This document shows, one piece after another, positions 34,440 to 43,885 of a stretch of 64,000 bases of DNA. This DNA comes from Voacanga thouarsii (taxonomy: Eukaryota > Streptophyta > Magnoliopsida > Gentianales > Apocynaceae), in the NCBI GenBank assembly GCA_026120185.1, contig JANUWF010001635.1, positions 1-64,000 of the forward strand, in the 5' to 3' direction. The first letter of the stretch is position 1. The number at the start of each line of letters is the position of its first letter. Below the pieces are notes generated by a model. That model was not told the DNA's origin and searched no databases. It was given only the letters and a program-made list of their open reading frames with translations. Made by a program: the position numbers and the translations under genes.

Positions 34440-34538
34440 ATGACGAAAGCTATAGCAGTCCCGTTCACCTTGTTTGCTATATAGCTTCATTCATGGATGG
34501 AGAGGAAGTGTCACAGAAATCTATCCTTCTTCTTCAAC
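34440..34538 (+). promoter_or_regulatory. P450-3 core promoter and 5' leader
   Basis: TATATA at 34478-34483 inside GCTATATAGC is 56 bp before the chosen ATG and identical in P450-5 (51703-51708), with the shared block GCAGTCCCGTTCACCTTGTTT before it. A start site 25-30 bp after TATA would fall near 34510, beyond the in-frame ATG at 34497, which supports translation from 34539. Confidence 0.6.
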
Positions 34539-36184
34539 ATGCATGTCCTCTGGTGCACTGCACTTGCGATTTTCTCCATCTTCTTCCTTCAAAAATGTTT
34601 CCAAAAACAGAAAAAGAAACTCCCACCGAGCCCGCCAGCTCTGCCTATTTTAGGTCATCTCCATCTCTTCAGACAACCAATTCACACGACCCTCAAACAA
34701 ATATCCGCCAAGTATGGCCCCATAGTTTACCTCCGTTTGGGTAGCCGTCCTACTATTCTTGTGTCATCTCCGTCTATTGCAGAGGAATGCTTCACCAAGA
34801 ATGATAAAATATTCGGCAGCAGGCCAACATGTATTGCCTCCGAACAGGGTGGCTACAGCAACACCACTATTTCGTTCTCCCCTTACGGAGACCACTGGCG
34901 TAATCTTCGACGCATCACCACCATCGAAATCTTTTCCTCTACTGCCCTCAACCGTTTTTCTGCTATTCGAGCTGAAGAAATTCGTTTCATTCTACGAAAA
35001 ATTTTCTCAAGCTCTAATGAAAACCGCAGAGTAAACTTGAATTCTTTGTTCGTGGAATTGGTAATCAACGTGATAATGAAGATGTTCACTGGAAGACAAT
35101 GGTCGGACTCTGAACCCATGAGTAAGGATATGTTTGAAGCCGACCAACCCGTACACACTTGTGATTTTATTCCGTTCTTGAGATGGATTGGTTTTGGGGG
35201 ATTTGAGAAACTGTTTAAGCATTTCTACAGAGAAACTGATAAATACCTGCAACATCTAATCGATGAGAGTCGAAGAAACGAAGCAGGTTCAAGCTTAGCC
35301 AACCAAAATAAGACCGTAATCCAATCACTGTTGTCACTACAGAAAGCTGAACCTCAGTACTACACAGACGATCTGCTCAAGGGCATTATAGCGGTAAGAG
35401 GTTCTATTTACAGCTTCTAACCTAATTACTGTTTTCTCTTCTAGTTACATTCAATTATTAAATTGCTTTCTTTGATGAATTTTATAAATGTTTGTCACAA
35501 TTGTAACTTTTACTCAATCTTACTCCGTTTATCTTATCTTCTTGAAATTTTGTTTAGGATATATTTGGAGCTGGCGCAGACACTACAGCATCAACCATGC
35601 AATGGGTAATGTCCCTATTGTTAAATCATCCAGAAGTCATGGAGAAGTTAAGAAATGAGATTGATCTTCACGTTGCGTCGGGGCGTTTGATTGAAGACTC
35701 AGATCTTCCCAAATTACCGTACCTGCGTTGTGTGATCAATGAGACACTACGGCTCTTTCCCTCTGCACCGCTTCTTCTGCCTCGTATATCCTCTGAAGAC
35801 TGCACCGTGGGTGGATTCAATGTTCCTCGGGGTACAATATTGTTGGTGGATGCTCGGGCTATCCACAAAGATCCCATTGCATGGGAAGAACCAACAAAAT
35901 TTAAGCCAGAAAGGTTTGAAGCACTAAAAAAGGAGTCCGAAGGGTCCAAGTTTTTGCCATTCGGAACGGGGAGAAGACCTTGCCCGGGCGCTGGTATGGC
36001 CACGAGATTAGCCGGGCTGACAATTGCTACATTTGTTCAATGCTTTGAATGGCAAAGGATTGGGCCTGATCTAGTTGATCTGGACTTGAAAGAAGGATCT
36101 CAGTTCGTGTTACGGAAGGCCCACCCTTTAGAGGCATTTTGCAGGCCTCGGGCCCCTATGTTCCAGCTCCTCTCTCAACTTTGA
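34539..36184 (+). CDS. P450-3: CYP81-type cytochrome P450 monooxygenase
   Basis: Exons 34539-35393 and 35558-36184, with a 164-bp phase-0 intron, encode 493 residues. ER anchor at residues 2-19, LPPSPPALPILGH hinge, I-helix AGADTT, ETLR K-helix, PERF, and FGTGRRPCPG heme loop with Cys427. An in-frame ATG at 34497 would add 14 residues but lies at or before the expected transcription start, and the internal ATG aligns with the other genes. It is closest to P450-5 (same SDSEPMSKD and QPVHTCDFIPF segments) and less close to P450-1 and -2. No frame damage. Predicted ER monooxygenase of specialised metabolism; substrate unknown. Confidence 0.93.
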
Positions 36185-36906
36185 GTCTTTTTGTTAATTT
36201 ACTGCTTTTCTTATGCGTCTGAAAAAGTTTGAAGTGATCTGCATCTGCAATAACGTTACTATCGAATTAATAAACTTACATTATTATGGATCCCTACTTT
36301 TGGCTCTACCAAGTGATCGGATTTTTCTTCGTTGTGGTGCCCTAGTCTAATGTAGTCAAATTGTATAAAACTAGTTATCAGATGGGTGGGTTTGTTTATT
36401 ATATAATTCCATAATTAATCCCTTGACTGAAGTAAGTTAAGGAGGCCTTGGATAAGTTATATAGTTCTGATTAGGGACGGAATTAAAAATTTATAGATGA
36501 TGAGTAAGTTATACTAATATTATTATAATTTTTTTAAAAAAAATTTAAATAATGAAATATAAAATTTTAAAAATTTTTAATTTTTTAAAAATAAATAAAA
36601 AATTTTAATTTTTTAAAAATAAATAAAAAATTTTAATTTTTTAAAAATAAATAAAAAATTTTAAAAATTTTGGGGGATCGGTATTCCTCCTTAGATCCGT
36701 CCTTGGCTCTGATTTGGTTGAAGTTTGAAGAGTTGAAGGAATCTCTCTATGATCTTCCCTTCCACCAATTCTTTTCACCATAAGAAAAAAAAAAAAAAAA
36801 GAGTCGAAGTTTGGGCCAGACAGATTATAAAAAGAATGCAACAGTTCCTTCGTCTCGAGACAATTGTCATTTAGAACTAGGAAAGACAAAGAAATTCAGG
36901 ATTTAC
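36185..36906. other. P450-3 3' flank with a small repeat-rich element
   Basis: The first 120 bp (CTTATGCGTCTGAAAAAG, GTGATCTGCATCTGCA) match the 3' flank of P450-2. At about 36470-36716 AGGGACGGA and, inverted, AAGGACGGATC form possible element ends. Inside, three copies of a 28-bp unit (TTTTAATTTTTTAAAAATAAATAAAAAA) lie at 36576-36660. No gene seen. Confidence 0.5.
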
Positions 36907-36979
36907 CCCTATCAATCTTTTTACCACCAGGATCCATGCCAATAATTGTAAATATGTCTTCGAAAAGAGTATCAGCCAT
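36907..36979 (-). pseudogene. RPB8-like (RNA polymerase subunit 8) first exon fragment
   Basis: On the minus strand, ATG at 36979-36977 opens MADTLFEDIFTIIGMDPGGK followed by KIDRGKS and a stop. Plant NRPB8 proteins, a shared subunit of RNA polymerases, start in this pattern (LFEDIF-V--LDPDGKKFD). The coding match stops at a possible donor (AGGGGTAAATCC), and I find no later RPB8 exon in 36200-36900. It therefore looks like an isolated first exon, with IIG in place of the usual residues. The 5' side (36980-37915) may be its leader and intron. Confidence 0.55.
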
Positions 36980-37199
36980 ATCTTCTTAACTCCGAAAAGC
37001 AACCGAAACTACAAAAATAACAAAAAAGTAAATCTTTAATTGTTGGAATGCAAACCAGCTATGGGGAAAGCACTGAACTGTGAAGTAATATGGCGCTACG
37101 TGCAGTTTCGACCCGCCACCAGGGGTCGTTTTTCTTGGCTCCGGTTGATGTTTTGGGAGAAGACAGACGAATTAGTCAGATATTTTTAACAAGAAACCC

Positions 37200-37600
37200 A
37201 GAAAGCAAAAAGAAGCAAATTGTATCGGTAAATTTTGGGCGTGCAAATCAAATCTAATGCTTCGATGATGAATTCAAAGCAATGAAACTAAGAAGCTTCA
37301 ACAATGAATCGGGACCAACGAAACTAAGGCTCTTTACCCAAATAGTGAGGAAAACCTATACATCAGAGCCTAAGCATTAAATTACATCTTGAATCACATG
37401 AAACCCAGAAAGCAAAAAGACACGAATTGAATCCATAACCATTGGGTGCGGATCGATAACAATATGAATTCAAAGCAACAAAATAAAGAAGGTTCAGCGA
37501 TGAATCCCAAACAATGCAAGGAATTCGAAGCAACAAAACGAAGAATCTTCGGCAGTGAATTCGAACAACTGAAACGGAGGAATCCAAACTGCTATAAATA
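37200..37600. repeat. Imperfect tandem GAATTC-AAAGCAA-type repeats
   Basis: Units such as ATGAATTCAAAGCAACAAAATAAAGAAGGTTCAGCG recur in diverged form (37267, 37466, 37526, 37555), giving degenerate repeats of roughly 35-60 bp. No coding meaning recognised. Confidence 0.5.
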
Positions 37601-37699
37601 TCATACTTCAATCTCATAAAAAAATCTCCCATGTCATTAAGAAACAATCTTTATTCACATACCAAAGGAAAATCGAATGCAATGAAACCTATGAATCAA

Positions 37700-37916
37700 G
37701 CCCAAATTTTGAAACCCAAATTCATACCTACTTAATAGATCTAAGAAGAAACCTAAAGGAACACTACAAACAACTTTACAAAAACTTCTTTGGTCCAGCC
37801 ATCGCCACGTGAATAAAAAATCACCCAATTAATCTAAATCTGTTGAAGTGTTAAATCCACATGACTTTACTCCTCAACTTTACTAATTATTAATTTTTAC
37901 AAGGTTTAAGTAAGTT
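37700..37916 (-). repeat. Direct repeat, copy 1 (5' side of RPB8-like fragment)
   Basis: CCCAAATTCATACCTA, GAAACCTAAAGGAAC, TGGTCCAGCCAT and the AAGTGTTAAATCCACATGACTTTAC block match 43670-43885 in the same order. In both places the minus strand downstream carries host-gene-like coding pieces, so this may be a shared promoter and 5' leader. Confidence 0.6.
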
Positions 37917-38122
37917 ATTTAGGAACAAATTCTTTTCAATTCAAACCAAAACTTTAATGTAAAATAATATTAATTTAAATAATTTTTGTTTCCTAAGAGC
38001 TGTCATATATCCATAATAAATCATATTTTTTTCTCTCTCATTAATGATTAGGTCTCACATTTATCTCACATTTAATAATATTTTAATAAATTCATCTCAA
38101 TCCAATCATTACCCAAGTACAT
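37917..38122. mobile_element. MITE family A, copy 4
   Basis: Left end TATTTAGGAACAAATTC and right end CATTACCCAAGTACATA. Interior TAAAATAATATTAATTTAAATAATTTTTGTTT, CTCATTAATGATTAGGTCTC and TTTAATAATATTTT match the other copies. It directly adjoins the direct repeat. Confidence 0.65.
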
Positions 38123-38145
38123 ATTAAAAAAAAATAATTATAATA

Positions 38146-38419
38146 CTACATTCGTTTCACAATATAAGTCGTTTTAGACTTATGTATAAGAATTAAAGAT
38201 TTTAAATTTTACACAATTTTAAAACTAAACTTTCAAAAACGCCTATAATTAAGTCTTTATCTACTTTGGTAATTGAAAAGAGTTGAATCACAATTAGTGA
38301 AAAGAGAGAGATTGAAGGGAGGGATAGAACTGAAAAAAATAATAAAATTTTATAAAACGACCTTCATTGTGAAAAAAATTTTCAAATTCAAAACGACTTA
38401 TATTGTGAAAATGATGTAG
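38146..38419. mobile_element. Stowaway MITE with perfect TA target duplication
   Basis: Left end CTACATTCGTTTCACAATATAAGTCGTTTT pairs with the inverted right end CTACATCATTTTCACAATATAAGTCGTTTT over 30 bp with three mismatches. TA flanks both sides (38144-38145, 38420-38421). At 274 bp and non-coding, this is a classic Tc1/mariner-derived MITE. Confidence 0.88.
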
Positions 38420-38425
38420 TATAAA

Positions 38426-38453
38426 CTAGTTTGGTTGGCCGTGCTTTGCACGG
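38426..38453 (-). mobile_element. Helitron 3' terminus
   Basis: On the minus strand the sequence reads CCGTGC-AAA-GCACGG (6-bp stem, 3-nt loop), then CCAACCAAA and CTAG, followed by host T. This is the plant Helitron 3' end signature: a hairpin about 10 nt before CTRR, inserted next to T. The element therefore extends toward higher coordinates. Its 5' end (A/TC on the minus strand) could not be fixed. It probably includes the gene fragments at 39870-43515. Confidence 0.65.
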
Positions 38454-39869
38454 TTTTATTTGCTCGGAGTCAGTAATTTTTTATGATAATTTATTGATTT
38501 TATTAACTTTGTATTCAGTTTAGTAATTTTATTAACATTGTCAGCATTAGTAATTTTTCTATTTTCGGAAAGACCTTTAGAGGTAAGATGAGAAAATAAT
38601 AGATTCAACATTTGAAGATCTACCTTAACTTTGAAGTTAAGATTTTGGTGATGCAAGTTCTGATAGCACACTAATAATAGAAGCATTTAAAAGGAGCAAA
38701 ATTCAAGTGCAATAATTATTTTGCACTTATGCAATCACAATAGTTTATTAGGAATTGAATAAGAACCTATGATCTCATAAAGAATATTTAACTACTACCC
38801 TATCACCTTTCATTTTGATACTTGAAGGAAAGTACATCCAAAAATTGAACTCCTTACATCTGTATGCCAAGTACTAAAAGGGGAGGGGAGATTACCACTT
38901 GGATAGCTCCCTGCTAGTAGGAGAATTTTGACGATTTCTTGAGTGCTACTTCTCAAAAGAGTGATGTGCCTATTTATTGGCAAAAGCAAAGGCAAAAAAT
39001 AAATCCAAATCCAACCATTCTATGCAAGCTCCTTAAGAGAGGGCTTTATTGCAGTTGCAAATCTAAAAGAATTTGGGAAAATGCAAATGCATGTGAAGAA
39101 TATAAATTATATAATACAACTACCAAGAATTCTATTGAGGGCAGTGCTTAGTCTTTCCTTTCCATTTTGAAGGGGGGAATAAAGTCATACATTCTATGCC
39201 CTATGTCCCATCAAGGGAAAAGGATTTCAATGTTGAACCCTCCTTAACCCATCTTGCTTACCCACTGAATGCAGCTTTTAAAAAGATAAAATTTACTTGC
39301 TTATCAAACCCAAGATGTACTTTAAGAAGACGTCATGCTCATTGTGCTACAATATCCAAACAAATCTATTACTGCCCTAATGACCACCTATGTTTTAAAC
39401 AAAAGCAGTTCATCATACCAATTATGTAAACCAAGGCATTCAACAAACGGTGAGTTTCATCAACCAAAAACAACACCAAGCAAATAAAAAATTTCCTGAG
39501 AAGAATGAAGATATGATGAACTATCGGACAAACTAAGCAACAATTATTTTGTTACTTGAAGCTTGATTGAAGCATAAAAATGAAAAACTCCTTAGTTGGA
39601 TCCATGGTTGCAATCAGTGGAAATGCTAAAAGCATAACACGGTCTCCGGGCATGGACCGTGAAACACTTAATAAATCATTCCCACAGATTTACCCACTGA
39701 GGACTCAATAAATCATCACTAAAAATTGTAGCAATAACACTGAATGTAGATTAATCAAGAAATCGTCATCAGTAAATGCTAACATCATAGTCAGCTCTTA
39801 ATTTTCTTCCATGATGATGGGAGAGCAAAATCATCAATATACACTTTACCTTGTTCAGTGGTTTGAGCT
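38454..39869. other. Possible Helitron interior, no identified gene
   Basis: Moderately AT-rich DNA of gene-like composition. A + strand stretch (38939-39429) has two short ORFs without family motifs. It may be intron or 3' UTR of the minus-strand gene fragments that start at 39870. I recognise no YTH domain here, which a complete ECT gene would need. Confidence 0.4.
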
Positions 39870-40771
39870 GTTGATTCTACTAAAAAGACTTCGAGAAATT
39901 AGATGGAACTGTAGACTGTCTTGTTTTGGAATTCAAAGGCACGTTTGAAGCTTTGGTTAATGGAGGGTTGTTGGTCTTTGAAAAGTTAAAACCATTGGAC
40001 TTGACTGAACCATTTCGACCAACAACAGGTTTTAGATTCTCAGATTTATTAACAGCCTTATTGGTGGCATCTCCAGCAATCTTCTAATCCCATGAGTAAC
40101 ATGGCAAGGCCTCTGACCCATATGACATAGGCTGTTGAAGATATCCAGATGATACATAAGGATGCTCTCCGTCAACACCCACAAATCTAGTTGCATAAGG
40201 ATTATAGCCAGGCAAATAATATAAAATTGAACTGTTATCAAACTGCATATTCTGACAAAGAAAGCAATATAATCTGTGTTAGACTATATCCCTTCATACA
40301 AGTCAATCAAACAAAACATAAAGAATCCAGGTGATAACATACTGTGTATGAACCACCTCTAGCACTAGGATAACTTTGATCATCCAGTTGAGTAAAGGCC
40401 CCATTGTATCCTGAAAATACAGGAAAGTAAGCAATAAAAGAGCAATTTCATTACATACACTTGCAATGTCTTTCGGTCACTGGCATTCTAGAATAATCAT
40501 ATGTTTCAAGTTTTCTATCAAAGGAATAACACCTTTGGTTTTGAGTAGTTCACTTCACCATCAGAAGACAAAAATTTAGTAAGAAATACATATCCATTAT
40601 ACACATCAAAAACCAACCTGGATAGTAATAATTATAACAGCTAGTAGACGGATAATAAATGCTTTAGTCTGCAATCGTCTCTCGATCAATGTCACCTTTA
40701 ACAGAGGAAGCATCCCCCAAAGTAAACACAGGAGATACTGAAATAGTCGCTATTCTATCTTTTTTTGAAAC
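39870..40771 (-). pseudogene. ECT/YTH-type m6A reader gene fragment (N-terminal part)
   Basis: Three minus-strand exons are visible. Exon a (40771-40618) reads VSKKDRIATISVSPVFTLGD ... a stop, then IYYPSTSCYNYYYPG. Exon b (40410-40343) reads YNGAFTQLDDQSYPSARGGS. Exon c from 40251 reads NMQFDNSSILYYLPGYNPYA ... SSGYLQQPMSYGSEALPCYS, then a stop. Both introns keep GT and AG and joining preserves the frame. YYYPGYNGAF and YLPGYNPYAT are typical of the tyrosine/proline-rich N-terminal half of plant ECT proteins, which bind N6-methyladenosine in mRNA through a C-terminal YTH domain. That domain is missing, and stops occur at about 40087 and 40661. Retained introns mean a DNA-level copy, fitting Helitron capture or segmental duplication. 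Confidence 0.68.
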
Positions 40772-41239
40772 CTAAAACACAAAATAAAAGGAAAGAAAAG
40801 ACCTATAGTAAGGAAAAACACAAAACTAGGTGCCATCATATTCTACACATGAAGCTAATTCCAGAAAGCTTGTACAAATCAGCCTCCACATGCATATGCA
40901 AAATTCGTGAAGAGTCAATGCAAGTGCGTTAAAAGATTTGAATAAGAAAATAACTTCAAGAAAGACACTAGGTTGTACAGGGAAAGGTTGGCAATGAATC
41001 AAATCTAAAATCTGTACCTAGGTCATCAACTTTTTCTATGCAACAAAGAGAGCTGTAAATTTAACAGGTCCCTAAGAACCAATGAACTTTATATTGAAGG
41101 ACAAACAAAAAATTATGATGCCGACACAGACTATGAAAACCCAACTGCTATCTGGAAAAAAAAAAAAACTGCTTTCTTGAAATAGAACTGCCACTTGCAA
41201 AATTGAATAACAACAATTTCCCGAGAACACACATTAACT

Positions 41240-43515
41240 CCTTAAACCAAAGAAAAAGCATTAGTGAAAGAAATTACAAAGTATTGGCATGTTGAACATC
41301 AGCTTCAAGTGCTTTGATAGATTCTCTGAAATTTCAGGTTGTTTATCAATTGGAAAAACAATTATAAACAGCCTGAACATCAGTAAGGATTCTCCAAATT
41401 CCTCTTGTGTAGTACATCCATCTCTCCTAAAACTTCTCAAAACTCCTGAAGGTGATGATCTCTGAGCAAAGCTTGGTGTGCTCTCAACAAAGTTGTTGAC
41501 CAAAGGAAATAAACAAGTCATTTTCTTATGGGGGCATACAAATAAAACTCTGTGGATAACAAAAAATGAACCATAAGAACATTCAATCTTTAAAGAGGCA
41601 TAAAAAAATATACTACTTTAAGTTATCAGAAAAGCTTTAAAAACCTCATTCCTTGACCAACCCCCAATCCAAAAGATGCTATTTTTACCAAATTGCGCTT
41701 AAACAATTTGATCTCATAACATATACCGCACTGTATTCATTAAAGAACTTTGATCAACCAATACCAAGCAACAAAATGTATTGTACCCAAAGAAGTGTAA
41801 AGAAAAAAATAAGTAATGTATAGGAGTTGCAAATGGAGAAACTACCCTCAAAATTGATTCTTTTCAACATCAGACACCTGGGGGTACCCATTATACTCCA
41901 ACTTCACATTCAACATGGCACAAATAGCCCGGAATTTCAACCCCAATGAATCCAAGATCTCGCCCGCGAACTTGTCTTCGAGATCGTCAATTGGTGCTGT
42001 GTTATATGATTATGATGTTCACTGTATTTCTCCATCAGACAACCAGTGTCCCTTGGTAGTTTACTGATGTTATTTGGCATTGCTTCACAGAGAAAGGTGA
42101 TGATACTGTTGAGTTACTGAGTTCTGCAATGGATGTCTTGAACATCAAATTGAATAACCATGTATGATGAAATGTTTCATTTGTTTCAAAGAAAAGAGTT
42201 CCAACAGCCTTGCAAAATAAACTATTTTCAACTACCAGTTCATTTGAGCAACAAAGCTAATGTTAGTTGTGAAGTAAATAATGCATTTGTTTTAAGTCAT
42301 CTTCCAAACGGATTACAAAATCCCGTTTGGAACACAAATTTTTCCTAGTATACAAAATCCCATATGAGTAAAGAGTTCAAATCTAAGAACTACAGCAATC
42401 CACAACCATACCCACCTCACATTGACTTGATATACATAAGAGATTCCTTGGCCTTAAGAAAGCGTATTGCTTCACAGTCCACAATGACATAAAAAAATTT
42501 AGAAAGCCACAACCAAACTGGTATAATCCAATAATCCATACATTTTCTAAGAAAGGCTGAGAAAATAAGAAATGAAGAACTTTCTGAATGCAAAGAAAAC
42601 CTATATTCTTCTATGTTCTATGAAACAGGAAGGCATCACCTACAAAGAGAAAATATGTATTTAATGCACAATGTCTCACCAAACATATTTCCAGAACCAA
42701 TTTAAACAAATGGACAGAAATAGATACATTGCCCTAGCCCCCAAATCCCCACCCTTTTTTTTCTTAACACTGTTTTGTATGCATTTCTTTAAAAATCTGT
42801 TCATGAGCCTTTTATATTTCAAAGTAACTGCAGATGCCAAGAAACAAATTAGTACAAAAAAAGACACAATCTTTTTGGAAAAAAAAAAGAAAAAAAGGAA
42901 TTAAAGAAAGTTACCTGTGTAATGTATTTTTCTCATTATACAGATATTTATGTTGAAGAAAAGGTCAAAAATCTCAGTTTACCTGTATCAGTAATCTGAC
43001 TTTCAGGTGAATCGTCTTTGGTGAATTCCTCATCGACCACCTCGTCATTGCCACCATTTCCTTTCTCTATATTCTCTGAGATTATTTCCTCCTTGAAAAC
43101 ATAAAATTCTGGACTTTTCTCAATACTGTTCTCAAACCAACAGTATTATCATCAGGTGGCTACAGAGAGCATCAATGATGGTGTTGGCCGTGACGAATTC
43201 CCCCCTAATAGCGACAATTTTTAAGCGTTGGAGTCTAGTGGGCTGTGGAGGAAAAGATCATAATTTGGATAGAATTCAAGAATCTTCTCAATAATGGAAG
43301 GCCTTGCCGGAGACTAAACCGTCGGCCTAGCCTTCTTCGTATCCCTCTTTCAAGTGAAGTCCTTGAAATCCTAAAAATCCACCTCGAACTCATCGTGAAG
43401 ATCAATAAAACCAGATCTCAATAAGCAATTGTTGAACTCATCGTGGCAACGAAATGTCTTTTCCTCTTCCTTAGCAGTGACCTCAGTCGCATTCTTTTCC
43501 TCAATCAATTCCCAA
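41240..43515 (-). pseudogene. Unidentified minus-strand coding fragments
   Basis: Several minus-strand stretches look like exons of one or more decayed genes. At 43515-43145: WELIEEKNATEVTAKEEEK ... LHDEFEVDF ... RPSIIEKILEFYPNYDLF, with several stops. At 43105-42985: an acidic segment (KGNGGNDEVVDEEFTKDDSP). At 42000-41860: PIDDLEDKFAGEILDSLGLK followed by FRAICAMLNVKLEYNG, open throughout. At 41521-41261: an 86-codon ORF with STPSFAQRSSPSGVLRSFRR. I do not recognise the family. Codon texture and order on the same strand as the ECT fragment suggest one gene or captured exons in series. The DNA between the pieces may be introns. Confidence 0.4.
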
Positions 43516-43669
43516 GAACTACATTAATCCACAATTGCTTATATAAATACTGTTGGTTCTACCTCATTAACAGTCTTCTATTACTAACCTAAAAAACATT
43601 CTCAAGTAACGTACTCAAAGTATAAACATTTACAACAAAATCTGTTGTTCAAACCAATAGCATTTAACC

Positions 43670-43885
43670 CTAAATTCATACCTAGTCATCTTACCTATAA
43701 GGAAACCTGAAGAACAAAATCAAAGTACTTATCTGGTCCAACCATTTTACCATAACTACAAACCAAACCACAATGCTGATGTGTCACACAAACATTGGCC
43801 AATTAACCTAATGAAATTAAAGTGTCAAACTATATGAACTTTACTTCTTATTAATTTTACAAGATGTAAGGAAGTTATTAGAAAA
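43670..43885 (-). repeat. Direct repeat, copy 2
   Basis: Partner of 37700-37916: CCCTAAATTCATACCTA, GGAAACCTGAAGAAC, TGGTCCAACCAT, AAAGTGTCAAACTATATGAACTTTAC and ACAAGATGTAAGGAAGTTATTAG. It lies on the 5' side of the unidentified minus-strand fragments. Confidence 0.6.

Noticed and set aside
34497..34538. Upstream in-frame ATG of P450-3 and the matching one of P450-5 (51723)
   Set aside because: Both lie within about 20 bp of the TATA box, before the likely transcription start, and would add 14 residues absent from other paralogs.
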